DNA from: Himantopus leucocephalus
Taxonomy: Eukaryota > Chordata > Aves > Charadriiformes > Recurvirostridae
Assembly: GCA_003993805.1 (NCBI GenBank)
Contig: RSEF01000004.1
Coordinates: forward strand, 16,294,000-16,357,999
Direction of reading: 5' to 3'
DNA: 64,000 nt
The translations under genes and the position numbers were made by a program. The notes beneath the pieces were generated by a model. The model was not told the origin of the DNA. It did no database searches and saw only the letters and a list, made by a program, of their open reading frames with translations. Shown piece after piece: positions 42,353 through 57,700 of this stretch (position 1 is its first letter; the number at the start of each line of letters is the position of its first letter).

Positions 42353-44966
42353 CTGCAGACAGATAGTAGCATGAGTGACAGTCACCATTTTGGCACTTGG
42401 GAGGTTTGATAATTCCATACAACTTCAGTCTGCTTAGAAACCCACCCAGACATGCCTACAGTCCTACAGGCCTCGGTTATAAGTTACACGTGGCACAATA
42501 CAACGTAAAGTTTACAAATTACCGTGCTGTTTTCTTGATTTGTCTGGGTGTTTTTCATTTTTGCTAAAAACAACTAAATCATTCCCATGCTTAGGCACAG
42601 TCTAATTTCACAAAATGTAACGCTTGAATATATCACTAGAAATCACATCTAGTTGCTGGTTAATTGCTTTGGCATTGTGTCTGCAGAAATGGTAAGAGAT
42701 AACGAAGCTAACAGGAGTCTACTGGCTAGGTTAATTAACACACTTCAGAGTGCAAAGCCTCCTTCGTCATCTTGATGGGAATTTGGTTTTGGAGAGAACG
42801 GCTATTTGTTTCTTTCCTATTTTACCCACGGGGTAATCATATTGCCTGTTTCCGCAGCGCTGAATTTCCCTGTTTAATAGCTCCTTTTCCAGCACCATCT
42901 TCCTCTTTACTTAATCGTAAGTTAACACATTGGTCTTTCCACTGTTTGCCTGTTTCTTACCGAAACAGTGACCCAGAGTGGATGGAGCCCTCCCAGCAGC
43001 AAGGTGCATCCTGCCGAGCTGCCCGGAGCCGCCAGGCGAGCGTCCCCACTGCCCCCCCAGGCTCCCGTCACAGGCAGCAGAGAATAAAAGGCCCTACCAG
43101 GGTGCAGTCCACCTTCAGGCAGACTCCAAACATGGGGCAGGCAAGGGAAGTCTGGCTGAGCAGATGTCTATATGTAAACTGAAGTCTACGGTGCAGATAT
43201 TTAAAGTTAGGTGAGTTGAACCCCCCACCCCCTAGTCCCCAGTCCCAGCTGCTACTCAGAGGCAGAGGGTTACATCGCATTGTCACAAATTTGCTGGTGA
43301 AACAAAAAACTGAAGAGGTGCCTTGTTAAGTGTTTACCAACCGCTTTAAAGCTGGCGACAATCGGCCACTTAGAGAATCGAAGCAAATCGAAGGCACTAT
43401 TCTCAGTATTCACATCTCATTTGCCTTATCTTTAAAGTGGCATCAATTTGGTCCGGTATAAATACCAGCAAGGGACGGCACGCAGGGAACAGGGAGACCT
43501 AATCTTCTTCATGTTTTACTGGATAGATGACCGTATCATTGCCTTAAGTCACCTGTACTTGAACACACTGTCATACAGATACACACACACAGAGTACTGT
43601 ATTTTCTGTGAGACTCAGTTCCGTTACCCAACTTTTAAAGGTAAATGGTGAAACAGGCTATTAAACTGGCGAAAGTAGGGAATGATACATCAGACATTCG
43701 AAACCCCGGTTTAAGGGCCAACTCTGTCAAGCAAGGGGTGCCCTAATGGGAAGGTGAATGTTACTTTGCCGTACGTTAGATCAGTGTACAGCTTTCTACG
43801 CAACACTAGCACTTTGCTTACAGGGGGATAAAAGATGATTCAGGGGGAAAAAAAAAGAAAAAAAAAAGAAAGGAATAATCACATTTCTGTTATGTCAAAT
43901 TCTTACAACGATTTTTTTCCACTGGGCTCCATGCTTGGTCTGACAGCACTAAATTGTGCAGCTAGAACATACACAATGTCATATTATTTAATGCCAGACT
44001 CCCATTAAGGAGTGAAATGAAATTAAAGTAATTCCAATGACTGCTCGATCCTGTCAGAGAGTTGTTTTCCCTGTACTATAACATTCAACCAGGATTCTCC
44101 GAGTCGGTAACTTTTGAAAGCTGACATCTTGACCGACTCACCGCTGCGTCTGCTAGAATAAAATACCACAGCATCTGCCAACGTGTCCATACCCACTGGA
44201 AAACCTTCCCACTGGAAGGGTTACTACATTCTGGTGAGCCCCAAACTTCCTTCTAAAAAAGTGTGTTTTACTAAAAATAAAGAAGCGACATCAATTGAAA
44301 ATCTGAAGTGTGAATATTGAAAGATTATTTTCATTTAATTACACACAGTCTCTGCTGTGTAATCACAAACCTAAAATTAAGTTGCTTAACACTTGAAAAT
44401 AAAGGCCAAACCCCTATTCAGTCATTTGCTATTTAATGCACTAACATTAACACTAATAAATCTGGTCAATATTAATGTGGATGTCATGACTACATCTCTG
44501 GGATTGCTATGGCAATCCAGTGTTAATTAGAGTGGATGATTATTTAAAACTTTCTTTCAGTGGTTCCAGTGAGTTACATATCAATTATAACCTTATTTAT
44601 ATTCAGCTACATATCCAGCTGTACTAAGGATAAATCATAAAATTTAATAGAAAAGGATTCTAAGTTGTTAAAACTAAATTAAAATGGGCTAATTAGACAG
44701 TACTGCATATTGTTACGAATTATATATTCCACTATGGCTAAGAACAGCAAGCAATCTTCTGTCTGCAAAACTAGACTTTCATCTGTTTAAGTTCTCAAAC
44801 AGAAAATTAGAAAACAGACAGTGATCCCTTTGCTGCTGCTGCAAAGACACTAAAATGTACTTTCTTTCAGCCTACAAGGCTGGCACTCCATCGCAACAGG
44901 CAAAGCTCACAGCTTGCTCCACAGTTCTTAAACGCTATGAAAGTAAAAGGTTACTTTCACACTCAC
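42353..44966 (-). other. PAK3: PAK3 intron (2614 bp)
   Basis: AT-rich toward its upper end, with a candidate conserved block around 44490-44540 (listed separately). A-rich runs lie at about 43845-43872. No other exon was recognised. Confidence 0.9.
44490..44540. promoter_or_regulatory. candidate RFX-like palindrome in an AT-rich block
   Basis: GGATTGC-TATG-GCAATCC (44501-44518) has perfect 7-bp inverted arms and resembles the RFX X-box GTTGCYATGGCAAC. A homeodomain-type TTAATTAG follows at about 44523. Flanking sequence (44400-44700) is AT-rich and non-repetitive. Only motif similarity supports function. Confidence 0.25.
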
Positions 44967-45004
44967 CGAAGGATGGGCTTCTATGTATCCATGGGCGCTT
45001 TTAT
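44967..45004 (-). CDS. PAK3: PAK3 small exon (38 bp)
   Basis: A 38-bp exon completing an Asp codon and encoding KSAHGYIEAHPS; human PAK3 has KSAHGYIAAHPS, so only one residue differs. It joins the autoinhibitory region to the acidic segment. The acceptor is ACCTTGCAG and the donor TCG|GTGAGT. Its length is not a multiple of three, so skipping it alone would shift the frame. It was recognised by homology and splice sites, being too short to stand out as an ORF. Confidence 0.96.
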
Positions 45005-48012
<3,008 letters not shown>

Positions 48013-48057
48013 CTCTGGGAGCTTCCCTGTGCACATCTGTGAGCCATAGAGATCTGG
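48013..48057 (-). CDS. PAK3: PAK3 alternative exon b (15 residues)
   Basis: A 45-bp exon encoding PDLYGSQMCTGKLPE, phase 0 at both ends, with acceptor CCATTACAG and donor GAG|GTGCGT. It matches the mammalian PAK3b insert PDLYGSQMCPGKLPE with one Pro-to-Thr change. In mammals this insert falls between the CRIB core (GEFT) and GIPEQW, weakens autoinhibition and GTPase binding, and gives a constitutively active, brain-enriched isoform. Its open frame and splice sites indicate the isoform can be made in this bird. The donor is weaker than those of neighbouring constitutive exons, which fits optional use. Confidence 0.95.
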
Positions 48058-51000
48058 CTGTAATGGACGTAAATAAAGAAAGAAAAGAAAGTTAAAACAG
48101 AATGTGGGACAACTTAGAAGGTGGGAGGAGGAAACCAATGGGCCAAAATGGGGAAGTTCCATCTAAAATGGGAGTTACGAGGTAGATACCAAATAGATTA
48201 GGTGGTGGACAGGCTACAGGAAGGCAGGCTTAGGAAAACAGAAAAATCACAACTGTTCCAAAGTTTGGAAGCATCATTCCCCCTCCTCTCTTTTTTAAAC
48301 CAGTTTTTCTCTCCCTCATAAAAAATACATTACTGAGGATTAACAGCAAGTGACCGGAAAAGTTACCTGTGACTTCTCTCTTAGTTAAAAAATAAAAATA
48401 ATAGCGAAAGATCTGGGCTTTTGCTGTTTGCCTAGTTTTGAAACCAGGTTAGCATTTTTGAATGGCTCTACACAAGTTTTTTTCCACTGATTCTCCAGCT
48501 CCAAGATCACAATTGGCCAGTGCATGAGTCAAAGTGCAGTGGAGAAAGCAGCTGATCAAACTTCAGTTTCACACTGGGAGGTTGTGTATTGTCATAACGC
48601 AAATAATCTATGCGTGTCAGACTGAAAATCAGGACAATTCTAAACAAATGCTTGATTAGATTAATAACGTGCAACTTCTTTGGATCTATAGCCACAACTT
48701 TCTCCCACTTGCTACAGTCATAACTTTGAAACTTTAAAAGTTTGGTGGGTGACCACATTTTATTCTAGATTGGGGATCAGGAAACTGTTTCAAAAATGCA
48801 TGCCTTACAAAACGCACTCCCCAAAGCCCTGCAAACCACGCTTCTTCCTCCATTCAGAAAACGCGACTCTTTCTTCAAAATAAATCAACATAAAACTCTA
48901 GCAGCATGCTCCGGCCCAACAGTTTCCAACCAATTTTATTTTGAGCTTTAAAAGCCCTACTTAGCAAATGTGGTTGCTCCAAGCACAGTGAAATGGAGAT
49001 ACAACATACGTTCACGAGCAACAACACAGCTTGGTGCTCAAGCCCGAAAGCCAAAACTCAGGAGCCCATGCAACTTTGATTTGAGATGCAACTAACAGCA
49101 ATCAGGTACCGCAGCTGGGGGGTGACTGTTGGGGGGCAGAAAATGGCCCAATGCATTGCACATAACCAGTAGAGCAGATGCTATTGGCATGACAACTCTA
49201 ATAATTCCAAACAAAACCCCCCCATATATTTGCACATTTATTGGACATTCCCATGGCACTTCCAAACTTTTGAAAGAGACAGACAGTGTGATCACTAGAC
49301 AGCGGGAATATTTTTCCATGATATGGCTCGTGGCAGTCCCTTCAGCAGGACATACTTACCACAGCACTACCCAGCTGATACACGGCTTGCATCCAGGATG
49401 GGACAAATCAAACACGCCTCGTAATGTGTAACGTAATGCTTGCAACCTGGGATTAGTTGGGAGCTGATAGCTAGTTCTTGATGGTGCAAAAATCCCCTTG
49501 CTTTGACTGACCTTTTACTCCACTAAGGACCGCAGTGTTAAGCCCTGCGCTGGCAAGCTGCACGGGAGGAGTCACCTCTCCCTCTGGATCGTTTTGAATT
49601 GGTGAGAGCCTTCTCAAACTGCAGCGCTGCACCTCCACGCTTTAGGAACAACTATTACTGTAGAAATACTGTGTAACTGTAAAACAGCAGCCATCTAATG
49701 TCCACTGTTTTCAAAGGTTAAAAGATATTAAAAAGAAATTGTACTACAGCAATAAAGCTGAACATATTTAGCCACGTACAATTGCTTTGTTCTATAAAAG
49801 GCCAGGACCTGTGCTGGTGGCATCTGACATACAAAAAAAAATTAAAAATCTCTGATGCTAAACTGTTTTGACACACTGGATGATAACACCAACATTTAAA
49901 CTGATCCAAACCGTGATCTGTGAAGTACTGCTAGAGAGTGCTTGTGCTTAGAACTGAAGTGTGTTAACCTCGACCTCCCTCCTTTTTGTTCCAGCTGGCA
50001 GGGACAAGAAACTAACCGGGATCCTCACCACCAGCCAGTCTACGAGAGAACACGATTGTGACCCATCGCGTTTGCATAGAGCCAGAAGGAAAAAGTCTGA
50101 AGCACAGGGCAGAAATAAAGGCAGAAGGCTGAAACGAAGAACAAATATAGAATAAGAACAGCTGGACATTCAGTAGGGACAGCAGTGAAACGAGGAAGGA
50201 AGGAAAGAAAAGATAGACAGGAAGAACAGATGCAAACATAAAAGGGAAAAAACAAAAGCAGAAGGTAACAGAACATATAGTATGACACTAAGATAAAGAA
50301 AATGGCACTGAAGATTAACCTGAACAACAAAGTGGGTACAGGGCGAGACGGGGGCGGGGGGAGGAAGAAAACCATGATAGATAGCAGGAAAAACACAATT
50401 TTAAAAGCTTTATGCTAAGTTTCTAACGAAAAATGACCACATCTGGGCTTTTTAGATGAGCATTTAATCAGGGTTTAATCTAGGGTTTGGCACAGAATAA
50501 ATTTTGAAGAAAGATTTTATAAGTGACATGTATTTCAAAAAGGCTAATTAACTAGTCCACATATTTTAAATATAGCTGTATTTCCTAATTACTAAGGATA
50601 ATTCAATTTCACTACTCCTTTGAAGACTTGCTGTCATGAAATGTGCCTTTTTTAATTCTATTGTTATTATTACTATTGCTACTGCTACTGCAGCGTACAG
50701 AAAGTTTCCAGCGTTCTGAAATGTTTTTGAGAAACAGAAGTAGCAAAGTAAAAAATGATGAAGAACTCACATTTAGGGCTCAAATTCTGAAAACTAACCC
50801 CCCTTTGTCGAGGCAAACGATTTGTCCCATCCTGTTTGGCGTACGCAGCCAGTCGGCACTAGCACACTTTACAATTTGACGCACAGTGATAACACAGTCT
50901 GACCGCTTAGCTCACAGGGTACTACTGATGGCACAGAAATTTGCTGTTTCCTTTCACCTCCACAGTTCAACCAATGGCTTACTGCCATCTTAGCTTTAAG

Positions 51001-51669
51001 GATTAATGGTTTCAGCACCTAACTAGTAGTCTGAGAGAAAATGCTTTGAAGTCCCCTGCAGACTTCAAGGAGCTTCTATCAGACTCATTTTTCCCAACAC
51101 TTCAGACACTTCGTCGTGATATAAGTAGAAAAAGCTGACTGCTATTTTATTAATACATAAAGGCTAGAAACATGTCTGATCACTTAGTCTATGGACATAT
51201 CACCTAGTCTGTGGACATATTTTGAAGGATTTTAAATTAAAATGAATGGACTTCCACTACACTGCCATTTTCTGGGCATCTCCAAGGGCTGTCGGCAGAG
51301 CAGCTGGATTTTGCACGTTAGGCCTGATTGTCTACAGCGAGACATACACTATGCACATGTGTGGGGGTTTTTTTATACTTTTCCAAAGACACTGAATAAC
51401 CAACCCCTGTAGCAGCTTGTGGGACTGATAAAAGCATACACCTACGTTCTTCCTAGTTTTCATTTTCCACAGACACTCTGCTGACAATCCTTGGAGAAAA
51501 AAAAGCAGCCTGAATCAGAAGTAGAACACTCCAAATCCTAAGCCCAACAAATAAAAGTCTCTTTCTTCATAGCCTAGCTGCTGTCATCTGACGTTTCTGG
51601 CAGCAGGAGGTTATTTTACCATCAAGAAACTAGAAGCTCTGGTAAGCACACAATACAGTGGTTACTTAC
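48058..51669 (-). other. PAK3: PAK3 intron (3612 bp)
   Basis: This is where mammals carry the second alternative exon, c (21 residues). I searched for its protein in the sense direction and did not find it. A long pyrimidine-rich tract in the PAK3 sense direction (about 50400 down to 50130) ends in TTGTTCTTCGTTTCAG, a strong acceptor-like sequence, but no good exon with a donor follows it. Confidence 0.85.
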
Positions 51670-51770
51670 TGTGAATTCTCCAGTGACGGCATCAAATCCC
51701 ACATGAATGGTATGTTCAAAGTCAGAAGGAAGAGAGATCTCAGGACGTTCTTTCTCTTTCTTCTTGTTGG
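51670..51770 (-). CDS. PAK3: PAK3 exon: basic region and CRIB motif
   Basis: This 101-bp exon finishes a Thr codon and encodes [20 protein letters not shown] followed by [29 protein letters not shown] is the Cdc42/Rac interactive binding (CRIB) motif, with its ISxP...H..H-G core, and the lysine-rich start is the basic patch that helps GTPase and lipid binding. The acceptor is TTTGCCTCTAG and the donor ACA|GTAAGT. It should follow an exon ending GGGDK plus the first base of a Thr codon, which is not in the window. Confidence 0.97.
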
Positions 51771-53318
51771 CTAGAGGCAAAATATTAACATGCACTTATT
51801 TTCTGCACAGATTTTCATTCAAAAATTTTCACAATCAAGTGTGCTCAAAATAGTATTTTAAAAGTGGAAAACAAATCAATTAACATCCATCTTACTTGAC
51901 AACTAGACCCAAGCTAACAGACCACCTTAACTGTCAGCCCCTGCCTGGGAAGGTCTCGAAGGTGTTATTTCATTTTGTTTTTCTTCCAACCAGTGTCACA
52001 GATACCACAGCAAGCTGTTCTTGAAGTAGTTATCTATCTCTAACCAGTATGATTTCTATTATCAGTTCTTTTTTTAATCAAGTTTTCCTATCTAGCAACT
52101 AACTCCTGTTTGACTTTGCTCCGTGGGTTCCTGCAGAAGTAAAGCACCCAGGACACGCGTGTCCATGCCTGTTTGCATGTGCGTCTTTTCTCCAGCATAC
52201 TTTGAACCTGCTCTCAAACTCAGCCAAATCAGAGAGGAGAGGTTTTTTAAGATAACCAGATTCCTACAAGTTCTGTGAAAACAGGCAGCTCAGGAGAAGA
52301 CAAAGACCCTACTCTTGCCTCCTTTCTGAGGAAAAGGCTGAATCAGCAGTTCTGTATGAGAAACCATAGAATCTGCACAGCAATAAGATCCCATAAATGC
52401 CATTGGAAGAGCTTCATTTGAGCTCTCAATTAACTAAGACATATAACCATAAACCCCAGGCTTTATTAGTCTCCAGGAATTCGTTGTTTTCAAATCACTC
52501 CACCAGTATTCACAGCGTGTGGAGTATCTTATTGAAGGAGACAGACTTGGAAGTCAATCAATCTGCATGTTTCCCATCTCCCTCCTATTTTAACACCTTT
52601 TGAAAGTAACATCCCCTGTGGTCATCCGTCTCCTGTGCTTTTCACTCTTGACAAATCTCACTCCAGCCCGGTTTTATTGACCCTGATAAAGAATGAGCGG
52701 AACAAAGACTGAGAGAAGCTGTCTTCACTCTGATGCATCAAGAATCCATGTTCAATAGAGATTTCTCTGAAAAATGGTGACAATAATGCCAGTTCTGGAC
52801 AACTCCCAAACACCCAGATAAACACGGCATAAACCCACGTTCAAACATCTATCCTGCTGGCAAGTACCCGAAATATTTGGCTTCCCTGGAGAACCAGTGT
52901 GCTCCAAGACTAACTACCACATGGTTGAATAATACGGTACAGAGCTATCTGTAGGACCGTCTCTAGCGCCAGTGGTGTGTCTGTAACAGCCGAGAGGGGA
53001 ACTGCCATTCTGCCAGAGACATTTGTCATTTCAGTGGAAAAATTACACGGTAATGATTGGAACAGAACAAATATTACAGTTCCCACCTGCAGTATGCGAG
53101 AGTTAGTAACACAAACTCAGGAAATAAGACACGCATAAAATGCTCACATAGAATACAAAAATGTCTCATCATCTCACGTCTTTAAAGAACGCACTCTGCA
53201 CCCCAGGATCCCACCTCTCTGCTGCCCTTCCTACCAGTTTAACACGTGTCCGGTTTACATATCCTCATCGCGGACCTGAGCAGGCTCCCTCTATAGATCT
53301 GATGTGACATGACTTCGC

Positions 53319-53347
53319 ACTAACAGTTGTGAGNCAACAGTTGTGAG
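53319..53347. other. short duplication around a single N (assembly join)
   Basis: AACAGTTGTGAG occurs just before the N at 53334 and again just after it. This is the third example in the window of unmerged contig ends. Confidence 0.6.
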
Positions 53348-54807
53348 AAACCCAGCGATATACAAGAGGTTTATACTGTGCCTATCACAAGGGGACTCTG
53401 TACCAGGATCTCTAAAGGCCAGTGCATCACCATTTATTAACGATAATATGAAAATGAATACACATGCCATAATTACACATCAGCAGGAGAGAAAGGAGCA
53501 GTTGTTCAGGTCCCGTCCTTGCCTTCCATATTCCCTCAGTGCAGTGCCAGTGACAGCCGTGCTACTCACACCAAAAACAGGTGGATGAAGACAATTTTGT
53601 GTGTCTTATTTCAAAAGCAAGCGTCCCCGTCTACCAGTATCAACCAGGATGGAGCTTTGCGAAATCTATTTTCTGGCACATCAGCCTTCTAACAGACAGC
53701 ATTACTATGCTTATGGACTTTTAATTAACATTTTCCTTCAGTGTTTTAGTATGATGTTTGCCAGCTTCCTAAGTTTACCTAAGGGTCTCATCCAAAGGCT
53801 GAACTCGCTATGCACCAGCACTACGTACCAGCACCCCTCCCAGCCTGCATCTGTCTTTGCTCACAGACTGAAGCTCCACAAGCCCTCTCTTTGCATATAT
53901 CCTTCTTATTCTACCTTACAGCCTCCTTTAGTTGGAAGATGCTCTGCTCTTCATAATTATAGTCTAGAGTATTTTGGATGTTTCTAATCCTTTCTCTGCA
54001 TTGTTGCATTTATCCTCATTAAATAATTAACTGTCAACTTTTGTCTGTATTGCACACCCCTACACAATGTTAACTGATGAATTATTTTCATTTAGCATTC
54101 AGTAAAGATGGCAGCAATATATCAAATACAAACGCAAAGACTTTTCCCCTTCTTTTATCTCTAAGATGATTTTGTTTAATTTTCAGGATAGATGTTGCCA
54201 GTTACAAGACGTCATCTCCATTCAGCATATATAACTTTTTATTGTAGATGAAAAACCTGGCATCTCCTACCTCATCATTTGCAAGCAAATGCAGTGAAAA
54301 TTAGATTTAAAGGATCATCAAATTCAGTTCAAAGCAATGGTCAAATCTAGAAGCGAAATAAGGCATTTTGTCCATTCTAGGCCTCTCCTGCTAGGGGACA
54401 AGCGTTCCAGCTCATTCCCCAAGATGTGGCTCATCTGCTTCATGGAGCTCTGCCTACCAGACTGTAGGTGCAACACCTATGGTCCAAATGCTGATAAACT
54501 ATAAACTGAATATAGAATTAAACATCTCCTTGCAACACCCTCACCCCTCCCCAGGGTAACTTTGTTATGCATGCCCTGCAACTCAAATCACTTCTGTTGT
54601 ATGTAAGCTGGCAAAATGACACGAAAAGGCATGACTTCTGAATCAATGATTGACTGGATTCAAGGGTTTTATACTGGATATTCCTATTTGATTTTCTTAT
54701 AAATGCCCCTGACAATACACTCCCGCTGCACAGCAGTCAGCCGTGAGGGCCGCCCACACTACCTCAGCCACTATTACAGAGAACAAGGAAAGAGTGTTCT
54801 GTCTTCC

Positions 54808-54840
54808 ACGGTCTGCATCATCATCATCATTATTATTATG
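54808..54840. repeat. CAT/ATT trinucleotide microsatellite
   Basis: CATCATCATCATC followed by ATTATTATTATG. A short perfect-to-imperfect trinucleotide run. Confidence 0.85.
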
Positions 54841-54904
54841 TTGAAAGAGCAGTTGTTTGGCAGAAAAATGTGACTCAGCTAAGTGGCAGCTTTTCTCCAT
54901 AGAG

Positions 54905-55133
54905 GGAGGAAGGGTTTGACCTCACTCTTACGCTCTCCTGTTCGCTCACCTCTTCGTCATCTCATTCTGTTCTTCCCTCCATCCCCTCTCCCTTCCACTG
55001 TCACTCATGCTGTCCTCCCATCCTCTGCTCCTCCTCTCCTACCCCAGTAGCCTTGTCCTTTTCTTTCTCCTCCATTAATCTTAACCCCGCTGGGTTTTTC
55101 TCCTTCCCTCTTTTCTCGTTTTTTCTGTACAGG
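54905..55133. repeat. pyrimidine-rich tract on the plus strand
   Basis: About 230 bases dominated by C and T on the plus strand, ending TTTTTTCTGTACAG, a good acceptor-like sequence on the strand opposite to PAK3. It may be only low-complexity sequence. Confidence 0.6.
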
Positions 55134-56929
55134 AGGCAACCAGATGACTAACGGTCAGACTCTGCTCCCATCCGCAGCTAAGTCTAAAGCAGCTTTGATG
55201 GAAGTGATATTATTCACCCAATAATCTTAACACAGATGTACCTCTTCAGCTGAAAGGGGCATCTGAGCTGTGGTGGGCCCACTGCCCTCTCATTTCTTTA
55301 GGTCGAATGCTCTACGGCGCCTTCATGGAGCCACCAGTTCACACACAGTATTAATTTATTTCCTAGCACAGCAATTACAGGTGGTTTAATGAAAGAACAA
55401 GGTTGTATCAAACAACCAGAAGAACGCAAGTCATTTCCTTCTGCTCTCAATCCTCCTGAGGTAACAACGCTCTGCTGAAAGGAACCACTAATGCTATGAA
55501 CTCCACCGTGACTCCCATCACCATCATTACCACCAAGGCAGGCAGGCCAATTTCACAGCTTCAGCACGGGCTGCGGCAGAAGGGGTTCAGCTCCTTGTTC
55601 CACACAGATTGCCCATGCGACACTGGAAAGGCATTTCAGTTGTCTGCCTTTGCTTTCTGCCCCAGGCAATGGGGTATCCTTACACCAGAGACTGGGGTGA
55701 CAGGAGCCATACCAAGGAACATAAGGAGGCCAGGTGCTACGGGAAGGAGCAAGACACTAAAGCTAAATTGGCTTGTTTCAACTGTAGAAGGACAGAGGGA
55801 CCCCACAGAGTCATCAGTGTCTTGCCAAAACAAGGTTTTAAACACACAAGTGCTCAAACCCTGACCGAAAGCCCTACACTCCAATGGGGGTGTGACCAAA
55901 AGATTCCTGGTCCCCGAGCACAGCAGTCCCAGCACACACCACTGCCTTGGAGAGAAAACACCACAGCATATCCCTCCTCACATCCCTCCTGTCTGATGGG
56001 CAAATGAAAGACACCAAAGTTCCTGCAGGTTCAGGCAGAAACACCCTGCCACGCTGTGCTCTTCACATTCTGTTTACTAGCACCAGCGGTGGACTATTAC
56101 TATAAATTTGTGATGCTGCAAAGCACTGCACTAGATGAGAGCAGGCGTATTAATCACCTTCTGTTTTATAAGCAGGAGTCTCAAAAATATGTCACAGCGA
56201 GTCTGCGAAGCATGCACAGGCCAGCTGATACCCTGACCCACAAGCCAACCCTGAGATGAAACCACCTCAAGGGCCTTGGCCAGCCAAGCTAAACTTCCTC
56301 CATTTATTATTTCACCCAACAAAATTAGGCTATAAATCTTAGCTTACTGTCCCCTCACAGTCACACTAAAAATCATGATACCTGTATGTTTCCTAAGACT
56401 GCTCTGACTGGTAGTTAATTACATCTATTTTTAATGTCACTGATGGTTTCCAGGAGGGGTTGCTTCTGGATCTCCCTGTTTTCAGCACCTCCTGCTTAAG
56501 AAATGTGCCCTCGGACAGGGATAATATCCTGCTGGCAGTCAGGGGAAGAAGTGACCCAAGTCCTTCTAGGAATTAAACAAGCTGGGGGAGATTTTAATTT
56601 GGGGCTTTAAAAAGAATCAATTGAAAATTAATTTTATTCCCAGAAAGGGACATTTTGGGAAGCACCCTGCAGAGTGAACCGGCCAGGTCTGCCTGAGGCA
56701 TGGGTCCATCCAGTCACAGCCCTCACACAAGAGGAGCCATCGAGACTGCCCCTGACTGAGGGGAGGAATGGGGCTGAAATTGTGCCTTCTACTGCCTGTG
56801 AGGAGTTCTGAATGCCAGACTGCCTCCAACTGCTCCATGTGACCTGTGGAAGAGCCTCGTGAACGGGGCAGCCGAGCAGCATAGGTGAGCTGGAGCTCCG
56901 AGGGAATGACCACAGTTCCATAGTTCTGA

Positions 56930-57700
56930 GCTCTCCCTGGAGGAACAGCGACGCACATGGAAGGCGGAATCCCTCTGGAAATCCAGCTAGGTTTTGTGCT
57001 GCTGACCACAACCCTTTGAGCCCAGCATCTCAGCCAGTCTTCAGTCCCCCTCGCTGCCCACTTCAGACTGTACTTTCACTTTGTCTGTGAGGATACTATG
57101 GGAGGCTGCGTTGAACACCTTACTAAAGCAGAACTAACACCCGCTGCTCCCCCTTCACCACCAAGCCTGTCAGCTCATGGTAGAAGGCTGTCAGTATGGT
57201 TCAGCACGAATTCCCCTTTGTAAATCTGTGCTGACTATTCCTGATCGCATTCTTATCCTTCATTTGTGTGAGAATGGTTTCCAGGAGGATTTGCTCCACC
57301 AGCTTCCCAGGGACCAAGGAGAGGCTGACTGGCCCATAGTTCCCCAGATCCTCTTTCTTAAAGGCAGAAGTGACAGTTGCGCTTTTCCCCAGTAATCAGG
57401 AACATCCCCCCGTCATCATAACCTTTCAAAGGTAATGAAAAGTGGCCTTGCAGTGACATCAGCCAGCTCCCTCAGCACTTGTGGGCACAGCCCATCAGTT
57501 CCCATGGCATTACAAAAAANNNNNNNNNNNNNNNNNNNNNNNNNNNNNNNNNNNNNNNNNNNNNNNNNNNNNNNNNNNNNNNNNNNNNNNNNNNNNNNNN
57601 NNNNNNNNNNNNNNNNNNNGTCTTTTACTGGTACAAAAGAGCATTGACGCTGGGAAGCCTTACAGCAGTGTCTCTGCAGTGGCTTAACCAAAGGGCTGCG
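56930..57700 (-). mobile_element. CR1 LINE reverse-transcriptase fragment
   Basis: Read on the minus strand, the block gives DGLCPQVLRELADVTARPLF, then ENYGPVSLSLVPGKLVEQIL, then NSQHRFTKGNSC, and further on AQRVVVSSTKPSW. These match the reverse transcriptase of avian CR1 (family sequence DGxHPRVLRELADV..., NYRPVSLTSVPGKVMEQ, QHGFTKGKSCLTN). Stops and frameshifts make it inactive, and a 100-N gap interrupts it. The exact ends are uncertain. It is antisense to the plus strand and in the same sense as PAK3. Confidence 0.85.
57520..57619. other. assembly gap, 100 N
   Basis: Exactly 100 N, the usual placeholder for a gap of unknown size, inside or at the edge of the CR1 fragment. Confidence 0.98.

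Larger units (their letters stand above)
51771..56929 (-). other. PAK3: PAK3 5' intron, lower part
   Basis: No exon was recognised; the PAK3 first coding exon was searched for and not seen. It holds a small join artefact at 53319-53347 (AACAGTTGTGAG repeated around the N at 53334), a (CAT)n/(ATT)n microsatellite at about 54808-54840, and a pyrimidine-rich tract at 54905-55133. Confidence 0.8.

Noticed and set aside
50040..50396. A 118-codon minus ORF rich in Phe, Leu and Ser resembling a membrane protein
   Set aside because: It is the translation of a pyrimidine-rich tract, which yields hydrophobic residues automatically.
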